Origin: JACCTH01 sp963761985
GTDB taxonomy: Bacteria > Actinomycetota > Acidimicrobiia > Spongiisociales > ZC4RG35
NCBI GenBank assembly: GCA_963761985.1
Contig: CAVXIT010000003.1
Coordinates: 124,001 to 188,000 of the forward strand
DNA length: 64,000 nucleotides
Direction: 5' to 3'
The position numbers and the translations under genes were made by a program. Shown here in pieces: positions 7,836 through 15,366 of the stretch. Under the pieces are notes generated by a model. It was given only the letters and a program-made list of their open reading frames with translations, did not search any database and was not told where the DNA came from. Each line of letters opens with the position of its first letter. Positions within the stretch are counted from its first letter, which is position 1.

Positions 7836-9521
7836 GTGAAGGGGAGGAACCTGCTGGCCATTGGGCTGGCGGTGGTGGGGGTGCTGCTGGGAGTTGTTCC
7901 GGCTTCTGCCCAAAGCGTCGATCCCTATGCGTCAGACCCGGTCGACCTGATCGCGCTCCGCGACGAAACCCGCACCTATTCGACCGGCGCTGATACCTGG
8001 GAGGTCTGGGTATGTCAGGTGCCGAACGGCATCGTTTCGCTCACCCCCGCCACCGTTACGTCCACGCTCGAGGCCACCGTTCGGCCCTACTTCGAATCAA
8101 TATCGGGCGGTGCCTATTCACCCCGATTCCGCGCTGGTGGCATCATCACCGCCCCCTCACCTTCGGCCTGGCCCGATAACCCGTTCGTCTTTCAGACCGA
8201 GTGCGAAGAGGGGGCGTTCGCCGCTACGACGTCAAGCCCTGAGGGCGTGCTCGTCGTTGTCAACGTCGACTATTCGGGGGGCTACGCGACCGGCGGGTTT
8301 CCTTGCTTTCCCCGCCGGGACTGCTCGGTCACGTTTCCCGGTAATGCTCGCATCGCGGTGGTCGGCGGCGGCACTGTAGCCACGATCGGCGGGGTGCCTC
8401 CGGCCTTGTTCACGGTCGCCCATGAGATCGGCCATACCGTCTTCTGGCCGCACTCGTTCGGGGGCTTGCTCGAGTTCGAGAACGGGGTCCTCTACGAGTA
8501 CGACAACCCCATGGATGTGATGAGTGGCGGCGGTCATGAGGCCCTCGACATCGGCACCATCGCGATCAACCGTTACGCCTCAGGGTGGATCGGCCCCGAC
8601 AACGTGATCTTTCACCGCGGCGGCACTCTTACCTATCGGATCGGCGCTCAAAGCGGCGTGCAAATCCTGATCCTCCCCACCGAGGTCACCGGGGTTTACG
8701 AAACGATCGGAGTCCGTTTTCAATCGGGCTACGACGGCGGTCTGCCCACGGAAGGTGTAGAGGTTTACCGAATCGACCAATCCGCAGCGGCATGCGATTT
8801 CCTGCTTGCGGGCCAATGCACCGGGCCGGATCGCCGGATCAGCCAGCTGCCGGCCGTCGAGCAGCCCAACGGGACCGATCATGTTCATCCCGAAGGGGCG
8901 ACTTTCTCCGTGCGCGGCGTCACCATCACCGTGGGGGCGCGAGTTGGCGACGCCTTCGACCTCATCGTGAGCGGAGCGTCGGTAACCGAGCGCTTCATCG
9001 ACGACAATGGCAACCCGCACGAAGCGAACATCGAATTCATCGCCGAGCGGGGAATCACCCGTGGTTGCAACCCGCCGGTAGTCGATCGTTTTTGTCCCGC
9101 TGGAAGCGTTACCCGAGCCGAGATGGCGGCATTTCTCCTCAGTGCCATCGATCAGCCACCGGCCGCCACTTTTCAAGGAACCTTTAGCGACGTTCCCGCC
9201 GGGCTCTGGTACACGCCTTACGTCGAGGCTTTGGCCGCCCTCGGCTACACCTCCGGCTTGGGTGACGGGTCTTTCGGCCCCAATCGGGCTGTCTCGCGCG
9301 CCGAGATGGCGGCCTTTCTCACGCGTGTCTTCGCGCTTCCGTCTGCGACGGTGACGTCGGGCTTTTCCGATGTTTCGGCAAGCGCCTGGTATTCGGGGGC
9401 AGTGGATGCGATCCGCGTCGCTGGCATCACCACTGGATGCACCGCCACCTCCTACTGCCCCAACGATGCGGTCCTGCGCGAGCAGATGGCCACCTTCCTC
9501 GCCCGCGCCCTGACTGATTGA
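7836..9521 (+). CDS. Secreted metzincin-like zinc metalloprotease with three C-terminal S-layer homology repeats
   Basis: A 561-residue exported protein. A Sec signal peptide (KGRNLLAIGLAVVGVLLG, cleavage near ASAQS) is followed by a protease domain holding HEIGHTVFWPH, which has the metzincin spacing HExxHxxxxxH (the usual Gly is Phe), and a likely Met-turn NPMDVMSGG. Three SLH-type repeats follow, roughly residues 390-440, 450-500 and 510-560, each with a W/Y-acidic start and an R(A/E)xMAxF(L) core. GTG 7836 is selected because AGAGGGGG lies just upstream and the signal peptide starts there; the open frame upstream overlaps fadD. SLH repeats imply attachment to a cell-wall polymer. Its place inside a lipid operon is unusual. 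Confidence 0.82.
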   Translation: MKGRNLLAIGLAVVGVLLGVVPASAQSVDPYASDPVDLIALRDETRTYSTGADTWEVWVCQVPNGIVSLTPATVTSTLEATVRPYFESISGGAYSPRFRAGGIITAPSPSAWPDNPFVFQTECEEGAFAATTSSPEGVLVVVNVDYSGGYATGGFPCFPRRDCSVTFPGNARIAVVGGGTVATIGGVPPALFTVAHEIGHTVFWPHSFGGLLEFENGVLYEYDNPMDVMSGGGHEALDIGTIAINRYASGWIGPDNVIFHRGGTLTYRIGAQSGVQILILPTEVTGVYETIGVRFQSGYDGGLPTEGVEVYRIDQSAAACDFLLAGQCTGPDRRISQLPAVEQPNGTDHVHPEGATFSVRGVTITVGARVGDAFDLIVSGASVTERFIDDNGNPHEANIEFIAERGITRGCNPPVVDRFCPAGSVTRAEMAAFLLSAIDQPPAATFQGTFSDVPAGLWYTPYVEALAALGYTSGLGDGSFGPNRAVSRAEMAAFLTRVFALPSATVTSGFSDVSASAWYSGAVDAIRVAGITTGCTATSYCPNDAVLREQMATFLARALTD

Positions 9522-9541
9522 TTTGGCTGGCTAGGTTTCTG

Positions 9542-9556
9542 CGAACCCAGGGTTCG
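9542..9556. other. 15-bp palindrome upstream of the SDR-MaoC-ACAD genes
   Basis: CGAACCC and GGGTTCG flank a single A, 48 nt before the next start codon. This could be an operator for a dimeric regulator or the base of a short hairpin after the protease gene. No T-run follows. I cannot assign it. Confidence 0.3.
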
Positions 9557-9603
9557 GGTGGCGTGTTTGAGCGGTTCCGAGCCCACAGAATGGAGGAACG
9601 CAC

Positions 9604-10521
9604 TTGATCTCATTTGAGGGACGCGTCGCGATTGTCACCGGGGCCGGAGGTGGGCTCGGCCGCAGCTATGCCCGCGAGCTCGCGCGCCGGGGCGCCAAGG
9701 TCGTGGTCAACGACCTGGGCGGCGCGGTGGATGGAAGTGGTGCCTCCACCAAGGCGGCCGACCTGGTGGTCGATGAGATCAAGGCCGCGGGTGGGGAAGC
9801 AGTTGCTAACTACGACTCGGTCGCCACTCCAGAAGGGGGCGAGGCGATTGTCGCTGCCGCGCTCGAAGAGTTCGGCCAGGTGGATATCGTCATCAACAAC
9901 GCCGGCATTCTGCGCGACCGGAGTTTCGTCAACCTCAGTCGCGATGAGCTCGACGGAGTCATTTCTACTCATCTGCTCGGTGGCTTCAACGTCTCCCAAC
10001 CTGCGTTTCGGGCGATGAAAGATGCCAACTACGGAAGGTTTGTCTTCACCTCGTCCAACGCGGGCATCTTCGGAAATTTTGGGCAGACGAATTACGGCGC
10101 TGCCAAAGCGGGTCTGGTGGGCCTGTCCAATGTCATCGCCATCGAGGGAAGCAAATACGGGATTCAGTCCAACGTGATCGCGCCCGTCGCTAGAACCCGG
10201 ATGACCGAGCAACTGTTGGGCCCGATGGCCGAGCTCGTCGACCCCGATCAGGTGATGCCGATGGTGGTCTACCTCTGCTCGGAGCAGAATCCATACACGC
10301 ACGAGATCTTCACCGCCGGCGGCGGCCGCTATGGACGAATCTTCATCGGAACCAACGAGGGCTGGTTTGCGGGTTCGAAGGTCGTTCCTTCCGTCGACGA
10401 CATCGCCGGCCACATCGACGAAATACGTGACGTGTCGAGCTACGAAATCCCGATGAGCTCGAACGAAGAGATCATGATCATCGGTCGCGCCCTGGCCGGA
10501 CCCCAAGTGTCAGTCAAATAG
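9604..10521 (+). CDS. SDR family (3R)-hydroxyacyl-CoA dehydrogenase, MFE-2 type
   Basis: A 305-residue short-chain dehydrogenase resembling the dehydrogenase unit of peroxisomal multifunctional enzyme type 2. The cofactor loop TGAGGGLGRSYA lies at residues 12-23, NNAGILRD at the usual distance, then TSSNAGIFGNFGQTNYGAAK with catalytic Ser, Tyr about 163 and Lys. The stretch VVNDLGGAVDGSG is typical of the MFE-2 branch. Translation starts at TTG 9604, 7 nt after GGAGG. The next gene encodes a MaoC hydratase with a 1-nt overlap, so the two proteins together equal the dehydrogenase-plus-hydratase pair fused in eukaryotic MFE-2. Confidence 0.9.
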   Translation: MISFEGRVAIVTGAGGGLGRSYARELARRGAKVVVNDLGGAVDGSGASTKAADLVVDEIKAAGGEAVANYDSVATPEGGEAIVAAALEEFGQVDIVINNAGILRDRSFVNLSRDELDGVISTHLLGGFNVSQPAFRAMKDANYGRFVFTSSNAGIFGNFGQTNYGAAKAGLVGLSNVIAIEGSKYGIQSNVIAPVARTRMTEQLLGPMAELVDPDQVMPMVVYLCSEQNPYTHEIFTAGGGRYGRIFIGTNEGWFAGSKVVPSVDDIAGHIDEIRDVSSYEIPMSSNEEIMIIGRALAGPQVSVK

Positions 10522-11375
10522 TGCCGATCGACGTCGAGCGGGTTGTCGGCAACGAGTTCGGAAAGACCAAGGTCGAATGGGGCACTGATCAAATCATCCT
10601 CTATCACCTCGGGATCGGAGCCGGCAATCCACCAACGTCGCCAAACGAGTTGGCGTACACATACGAAGGCAACCAACTGCGTGTGATCCCGAGCTTCGCC
10701 ACGATTCCGGCGCTTCGGTCGATGTTCGAGGTCAGCGGTCTTCCGGGCGTGGACATCAACCTGGCGATGCTGCTCCATGGCGAGCACGAGGTCGAGCTCC
10801 ACCGCCAACTGCCGGTGAGCGCAAGTGCCGAAACGGAGTCTCGCGTCTCGGCGATCTATGACAAGGGCAAGGGCGCCTTGCTGGAGATCGAAACCAAAAC
10901 AAGTGACAAGGACGGACCGATCTTCACGAATCGCGCCGGCCTCTTTGTCCGCGGCGAAGGCAGATTCGGTGGTGATCCTGGTCCCAGTGTGGTTTCCACC
11001 AAACCCGCCACCGAACCGGATCTGATTGTGGAGTCGGAAACCTTGCCGCAGCAGGCATTGCTCTATCGCCTTACAGGCGATCGAAATCCGCTCCATGCCG
11101 ATCCGGCGTTCGCCGCCCTTGGTGGTTTCGAACGACCGATCCTGCATGGACTTTGCTCGTTCGGGATCATCCTCAAAGCAGTCGTCGATGGCGCCCTCGA
11201 CGGCGACCCCAGTCGAATCGTTAGGTATCGGGGGCGGTTTGCGGGAGTGGTCTACCCGGGTGAGACGATCGTCACGTCGATCTGGAAAACGCCTACAGGA
11301 TTCTCAGTTGAGGCGACCACCAAGGACCGTGCGACGGCCGTTCTAAGCAATGGCGTTGTCACGTTGGCTGGATAG
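10521..11375 (+). CDS. MaoC family (R)-specific enoyl-CoA hydratase (double hotdog)
   Basis: A 284-residue double-hotdog hydratase 2. The C-terminal hotdog has the hydratase-2 signature YRLTGDRNPLHADPAFA near residue 182, with Asp and His as catalytic pair, followed by RPILHGLCSFG. The N-terminal hotdog lacks that signature and probably only binds substrate, as in other hydratase 2 enzymes. It hydrates trans-2-enoyl-CoA to (3R)-hydroxyacyl-CoA, the substrate of the preceding gene product. GTG 10521 shares one base with the TAG of that gene, consistent with coupled translation. Confidence 0.9.
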   Translation: MPIDVERVVGNEFGKTKVEWGTDQIILYHLGIGAGNPPTSPNELAYTYEGNQLRVIPSFATIPALRSMFEVSGLPGVDINLAMLLHGEHEVELHRQLPVSASAETESRVSAIYDKGKGALLEIETKTSDKDGPIFTNRAGLFVRGEGRFGGDPGPSVVSTKPATEPDLIVESETLPQQALLYRLTGDRNPLHADPAFAALGGFERPILHGLCSFGIILKAVVDGALDGDPSRIVRYRGRFAGVVYPGETIVTSIWKTPTGFSVEATTKDRATAVLSNGVVTLAG

Positions 11376-12585
11376 TCTCTCTCGGGTGTCGACTCCAGAA
11401 CAGCAAATCGACGAGGCCGTCGACAGACTCCTGGCCGAGTCCCCACCGCGTGAAACCGATCCAATCGAGTTCTGGGGCCGCCAGTTCGACGCCGGTCTCG
11501 CCTTCGTCCATTTCCCGGTTGGCGACGGCGGCCTCGGCCTGGCACCCGGTCTGCAACGGCACATCAACACTCGATTGGCAGAAGCGGGTACCAGCTTTGA
11601 CAACATCGCCCGCAACATCCTCGGTTATGGCATGGGCGCCCCGACGGTCGCGACCCACGGCACTGAGGAGCAGCGCCGTCGCTGGTTGCGGCCTCTTTTC
11701 ACGGCTGAAGAGGTCTGGTGCCAGGGCTTTTCCGAACCAGGGGCGGGCTCCGACGTCGCGGGCCTGGCTACTCGCGCGGTGCGCGATGGCGACGAGTGGG
11801 TGGTCAATGGCCAGAAGGTCTGGACGACGCTGGCCCACACTTCGCGCTGGGTCATGCTCGTCACGCGCACGGATCCAGACGTTCCCAAACACCAGGGCCT
11901 CACCTATTTCGTCGTCGACATGGACCAGCCCGGGGTAGAGGTGCGTCCGCTGCGCCAGATCACCGGTGAAGCTGAGTTCAACGAGATCTACTTCACCGAC
12001 GCCCGGGTACCCGACAGCGACCGGTTGGGTGACGTCGGAGACGGCTGGCGAGTGGCGCTCACCACCCTCATGAACGAGCGAGTGGCGATCGGTTTGACCG
12101 CCACTCCGCGCGGTGGCGGCGCTATCGCCGAAGCGGTCGAGGTGTGGAAGGCGCGCCGGCCCGACGAGAAAACCGATGAATACTGGCGGGACGAACTGAT
12201 GAAACTGTGGGTCGAAGCCGAGGTAGCGCGACTGACATCGATGCGCGGCAGCCAGTTGCTCGAACGCGGGACCCCGGGCCCGGAAGGCTCCACTGCCAAG
12301 CTCCACTGGGCCGAGCTCAACAAAAAGGTCACAAATTTCACCGTCGACCTGATGGGCGCCGAAGGCATGTTGATGCCCGGTGGCTATCCCTTCGTTCGCC
12401 CTGACGCCGGAGTCGGAATGGGCGCCGCCCACTCACCCCAGCGCCGGTTCTTGCGGGCTCGCGCCAACTCGATCGAAGGTGGGACTTCCGAGATCATGAA
12501 GAACATCCTCGGGGAAAGGGTGCTCGGTCTTCCCGGCGAACCGCGGGTGGACAAAGACGTCGCCTGGCGCGAAGTCCCTCGCTAG
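11350..12585 (+). CDS. Acyl-CoA dehydrogenase
   Basis: A 411-residue FAD-dependent acyl-CoA dehydrogenase catalysing the first oxidation step of beta-oxidation. Motifs: QGFSEPGAGSDVAGLATRA (FAD/substrate region), NGQKVWTT, and the C-terminal IEGGTSEIMKNILGERVLG. ATG 11350 overlaps the MaoC gene by 26 nt; GTG 11386 would avoid the overlap, but neither has a convincing ribosome site, so the start is uncertain. With the ligase, racemase, dehydrogenase and hydratase upstream it completes most of a branched-chain or sterol side-chain oxidation set; no thiolase is present in the window. Its stop codon overlaps the stop of the AlkZ-like remnant on the other strand. Confidence 0.9.
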   Translation: MALSRWLDSLSRVSTPEQQIDEAVDRLLAESPPRETDPIEFWGRQFDAGLAFVHFPVGDGGLGLAPGLQRHINTRLAEAGTSFDNIARNILGYGMGAPTVATHGTEEQRRRWLRPLFTAEEVWCQGFSEPGAGSDVAGLATRAVRDGDEWVVNGQKVWTTLAHTSRWVMLVTRTDPDVPKHQGLTYFVVDMDQPGVEVRPLRQITGEAEFNEIYFTDARVPDSDRLGDVGDGWRVALTTLMNERVAIGLTATPRGGGAIAEAVEVWKARRPDEKTDEYWRDELMKLWVEAEVARLTSMRGSQLLERGTPGPEGSTAKLHWAELNKKVTNFTVDLMGAEGMLMPGGYPFVRPDAGVGMGAAHSPQRRFLRARANSIEGGTSEIMKNILGERVLGLPGEPRVDKDVAWREVPR

Positions 12586-12875
12586 AGAACCCAAACGCTG
12601 GCCGTAGCGGGGAGCGCGAGAAAACGGCCGTAGTGCCTTATTTCATCATCGAGTGCTGCCGCCTCGCGCTCGTCTAGTGGTTCGTAGAGAGCGATTTCGA
12701 AATGAACCGACTTAGCTCGTGAAGTTTGCTTCCAATGGCCGGCGACCTGTCCGTCCAAGAGAACGGCGCCGTTGAAACGAACCCGGCCCGCGGCTTCCGA
12801 TTTCGCTCGCCCGGCGAGGTCGAGCAGAACTTTGCTCTGGCCGTAGCCGACGATGTATTCGTCATAGCCCTGGGC
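12582..12875 (-). pseudogene. C-terminal remnant of an AlkZ-like winged-helix (HTH_42) protein
   Basis: Hand translation of the minus strand gives 97 codons without a start codon, ending in TAG. The product starts AQGYDEYIVGYGQSKVLL and continues with GRVRFNGAVLLDGQVAGHWK, matching the end of winged-helix DNA-binding (AlkZ/HTH_42) proteins, whose usual features are a FDEYLLGY motif and a VLVDGRVVGTW motif. The remaining roughly 270 N-terminal residues are absent: the first codon directly follows, in frame, the stop codon of the L,D-transpeptidase gene. I read it as a deletion scar. Translational readthrough of the TAG would fuse it to the transpeptidase, which seems unlikely to be functional. 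Confidence 0.7.
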
Positions 12876-13664
12876 CTATTTGATCAGGACCGGAATCCCG
12901 AGTTGAACCTGGCTGGCAAGCTCGGCGATTGTCTCATTGGGTAGGCGGACACAACCGAGTGACACTGGTTCGCCGATTCGGTCGGGACGGTTGGTGCCAT
13001 GGATGCCGATGATGCCGTCGCCGCCGTTGAACTCCGTGATCGTGTCCGATCGGGCGGACAAACCGATCGCAAAAGGACCCCAGGGTCCGGACGGGTCGGT
13101 CAACTTGACAATGTCGGTGACGAAGAACGATCCCGGAGGAGTGGGGTTATCCGGCGAACCGATCGCGACCTCGGTAGACAAGGCTGGCTCATCATCCACG
13201 AAGAACGTGAGGGTGGCGGCGGCGAGATCAACCTCGATCCGCTGATCAGTCGCGGCGAATGTGAATTGATCGGCTTCGACCCAACCGGTGGCCTCGTTGG
13301 GACGTCCAGGAAGCGAAACCTCGATCCATCCCGCAACCGGACCTTCGACGACGGGCAGAACGGTTGGGCTGCCCAGGATGGTTGTGGCCGGAACGACCCG
13401 CGAATGGATGGGGGCATCGGGTGCGGGATACACCAGAACGTCGCCGGCAGCATGCGCGATCTGCCCGGCGAAGCTCGGCGCCAGCGTGGTTGTTGTCGAG
13501 CTCGACTCAGGTTGTTCGATGACGATTGTCGTCGAGGCAGAAGCCGATATCGAAGGAGCGGTGTTCTCGACAACCGAAAAACTCTTGTCCTCTGTCGAGC
13601 ATGCCACGACCAAAAGGATTGGCAATAACAAAGCCGACAGCCGCGACCACATCCATCTGTCCAC
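12876..13664 (-). CDS. L,D-transpeptidase (YkuD) lipoprotein
   Basis: A 262-residue cell-wall enzyme that forms 3-3 cross-links or attaches ligands to peptidoglycan. The N-terminus has a lipoprotein signal with LLLPILLVVACS (lipobox Cys22), then a Ser/Thr-rich linker, an SH3-like stretch (VLVYPAPDAPIHSRV) and a YkuD domain in the last about 120 residues with IGIHGTNRPDRIG and SLGCVRLPN, containing the catalytic His and Cys. GTG 13664 is preferred over ATG 13652 and over the longer frame because TAGGTT lies 7 nt upstream. Immediately after its stop comes the AlkZ-like remnant. Confidence 0.9.
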   Translation of the reverse strand: MDRWMWSRLSALLLPILLVVACSTEDKSFSVVENTAPSISASASTTIVIEQPESSSTTTTLAPSFAGQIAHAAGDVLVYPAPDAPIHSRVVPATTILGSPTVLPVVEGPVAGWIEVSLPGRPNEATGWVEADQFTFAATDQRIEVDLAAATLTFFVDDEPALSTEVAIGSPDNPTPPGSFFVTDIVKLTDPSGPWGPFAIGLSARSDTITEFNGGDGIIGIHGTNRPDRIGEPVSLGCVRLPNETIAELASQVQLGIPVLIK

Positions 13665-13671
13665 CAAAGCC

Positions 13672-13696
13672 AACCTAGCCGACCCCCTTCTAGCCT
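13672..13696. promoter_or_regulatory. Divergent -10 boxes of the L,D-transpeptidase and 2-hydroxyacid dehydrogenase genes
   Basis: TAGGTT on the minus strand (13672-13677) ends 7 nt before GTG 13664, and TAGCCT on the plus strand (13691-13696) ends 6 nt before ATG 13703. Both spacings suit leaderless transcripts; the two genes share a 38-bp intergenic region. Confidence 0.45.
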
Positions 13697-13702
13697 CCGA
13701 CA

Positions 13703-14683
13703 ATGAACGGGCCCGCAATAGTTGTGACAGGACCACTTCCTGAAGCATCGTCGGACCGACTGCCGCCTGAAGGAGTTTGGCGGGCTCCCGGACCGGAACC
13801 CGTGCCGAGGGCTGAATTGCTGGCAAGGGTTGCCGAGGCGCGGGGGCTGCTTTGTTTTCTGACCGATCGCATTGATCGCTCGTTGCTAAGTGCGGCGCCC
13901 CACCTCGAAGTGGTCAGCCAGGTGGCCGTAGGTGTCGACAACATTGATCTCGCCGCTTGTACCGAGCTGGGTATCCCTGTGGGGCATACCCCTTACGTAC
14001 TCACCGAAACCACGGCCGATACTGCTGTTGCTTTGTTGCTGGCGGCGCTCCGCCGAATCCCCGAGGGGCACTCGTTGGTCACCAACGGGCAATGGAAGAA
14101 ATGGTCGCTTGATTTGCTGGTGGGAGAAGACCTCCATCACAGCATTGTCGGGATCGTTGGTCTCGGCCGGATCGGAACGGCGGTAGGTCGGCGCCTGCTC
14201 GGTTTTTCATGTTCATTGCTCTACACAGGTCCTCGTCCCAAGCCGGCCGAAGCGGAGCCGCTCGGCGCCGGTTTTCGGACCCTGCCCGAGCTGCTCGAGG
14301 AGTCAGACCACATCGTCCTCACTCTGCCCCTCAACCAATCCACCCGCGGTTTGATTGGTGCCGCCGAGCTGGCGCGGATGAAACCGAACTCCACGCTGGT
14401 AAATGTCTCACGCGGCCAGCTGGTCGACACCGATGCCCTGGTCGAAGCTTTGCGCAACGGCCCGCTGGGTCGAGCGGCGCTTGACGTCACTGATCCCGAA
14501 CCGCTGCCCGCTGATCATCCGCTCGCTCAGCTCGAGAACTGCCTGGTGATTCCCCATCTCGGATCAGCGAGCAATAAGACTCGGCTCGCGATGGCCGACC
14601 TTGCGGTCGACAACCTCCTCGCCGGACTCGCGGGCGAACGACTGGCCGCTTGTGCGAATCCGGAGGTCTATAGGGGCGTGTGA
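13703..14683 (+). CDS. D-2-hydroxyacid dehydrogenase (glyoxylate/hydroxypyruvate reductase type)
   Basis: A 326-residue NAD(P)-dependent dehydrogenase. Order of motifs: GVDNIDLAAC, the cofactor loop GIVGLGRIGTAVGRR, the catalytic Arg/Glu region NVSRGQLVDTDAL and DVTDPEPLPADHPL, and the catalytic His in IPHLGSAS. The architecture matches GyaR/GHPR reductases that act on glyoxylate, hydroxypyruvate or related 2-oxoacids; which one is not decided by sequence. The start lacks a ribosome site but has a TAGCCT box 6 nt before. Its 3' end overlaps the convergent thiamine pyrophosphokinase gene by 16 nt. Confidence 0.88.
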   Translation: MNGPAIVVTGPLPEASSDRLPPEGVWRAPGPEPVPRAELLARVAEARGLLCFLTDRIDRSLLSAAPHLEVVSQVAVGVDNIDLAACTELGIPVGHTPYVLTETTADTAVALLLAALRRIPEGHSLVTNGQWKKWSLDLLVGEDLHHSIVGIVGLGRIGTAVGRRLLGFSCSLLYTGPRPKPAEAEPLGAGFRTLPELLEESDHIVLTLPLNQSTRGLIGAAELARMKPNSTLVNVSRGQLVDTDALVEALRNGPLGRAALDVTDPEPLPADHPLAQLENCLVIPHLGSASNKTRLAMADLAVDNLLAGLAGERLAACANPEVYRGV

Positions 14684-15297
14684 ATGACGAGCACTGTTCC
14701 GGTGGCGACAGTCACCCGCGCGTGGTCCTCAACTAACTCGTTAGAGAGCCCGCGCGACGTAGCAGGGGAGAGGCGGGCCGAACGCAACGCCCAGCGCAGG
14801 CCTGAGGTGGAAACTCCGGTGGCCTCACCTCCGTAAGCGAGGAGCGAAACCAGGTCGCCAATTCGTCCGTTGACCGTGGTTCGATCCCAAACCACATGCA
14901 CTGCGGCACGGCCTGTCTCCCATCTGATTCGCATCGGTCGGAACTGTGGGTTGGTTAGCACGGCAGCATTGATCAGCAGATGATCGAGCCGTCCGCCTCC
15001 GCCGCCGAGAACAACCACCTCGGTGGTGCCACGCACGAGCGCTGCCTCCAGCGCGAGTTCGAGGTCGGAATGTTCCTTGTCACGAGGATGGACTTCGGTT
15101 GCCAGGTGGCTGACCTTTGCCAATCCCATTTTTGCCTGGGGGCTAATCGAATCGAAGTCCCCCACGACGAGATCGACCTTCACCTCGAGCGCCGACGCCT
15201 GGTCGAATCCGGAATCGGCTGCGATCACCAGATCGAAGCTCTCGTTCGGGCCGGTCAGGCCCTCGGCCTCGCCCCCGGTTACGATCAGCGTTCGCAT
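14668..15297 (-). CDS. thiN: Thiamine pyrophosphokinase
   Basis: Transfers pyrophosphate from ATP to thiamine, making the cofactor TPP that the AceE encoded further along also needs. The 209-residue protein shows the family sequence order: AADSGFDQA near the N-terminus, VGDFDSIS, the KEHSDLELAL motif and GGGGGRLDHLL; the Asp residues of GDFDS and SDLELAL would bind Mg-ATP. ATG 15297 gives the usual N-terminus MRTLIVTGG; ATG 15318 is an in-frame alternative that would add seven residues. It is followed convergently by the 2-hydroxyacid dehydrogenase, with overlapping ends. Confidence 0.87.
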   Translation of the reverse strand: MRTLIVTGGEAEGLTGPNESFDLVIAADSGFDQASALEVKVDLVVGDFDSISPQAKMGLAKVSHLATEVHPRDKEHSDLELALEAALVRGTTEVVVLGGGGGRLDHLLINAAVLTNPQFRPMRIRWETGRAAVHVVWDRTTVNGRIGDLVSLLAYGGEATGVSTSGLRWALRSARLSPATSRGLSNELVEDHARVTVATGTVLVIHTPL

Positions 15298-15366
15298 CGG
15301 CCCCCCCACCCAATCCATTGGCTAAATGACAAAATCGTCTTACTCGCGTGGGCGCGGCTAAGGCTT

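Noticed and set aside
12726..12944. Plus-strand 72-codon open frame opposite the AlkZ-like remnant
   Set aside because: No homology seen; it lies opposite the recognisable minus-strand fragment and the end of the transpeptidase.
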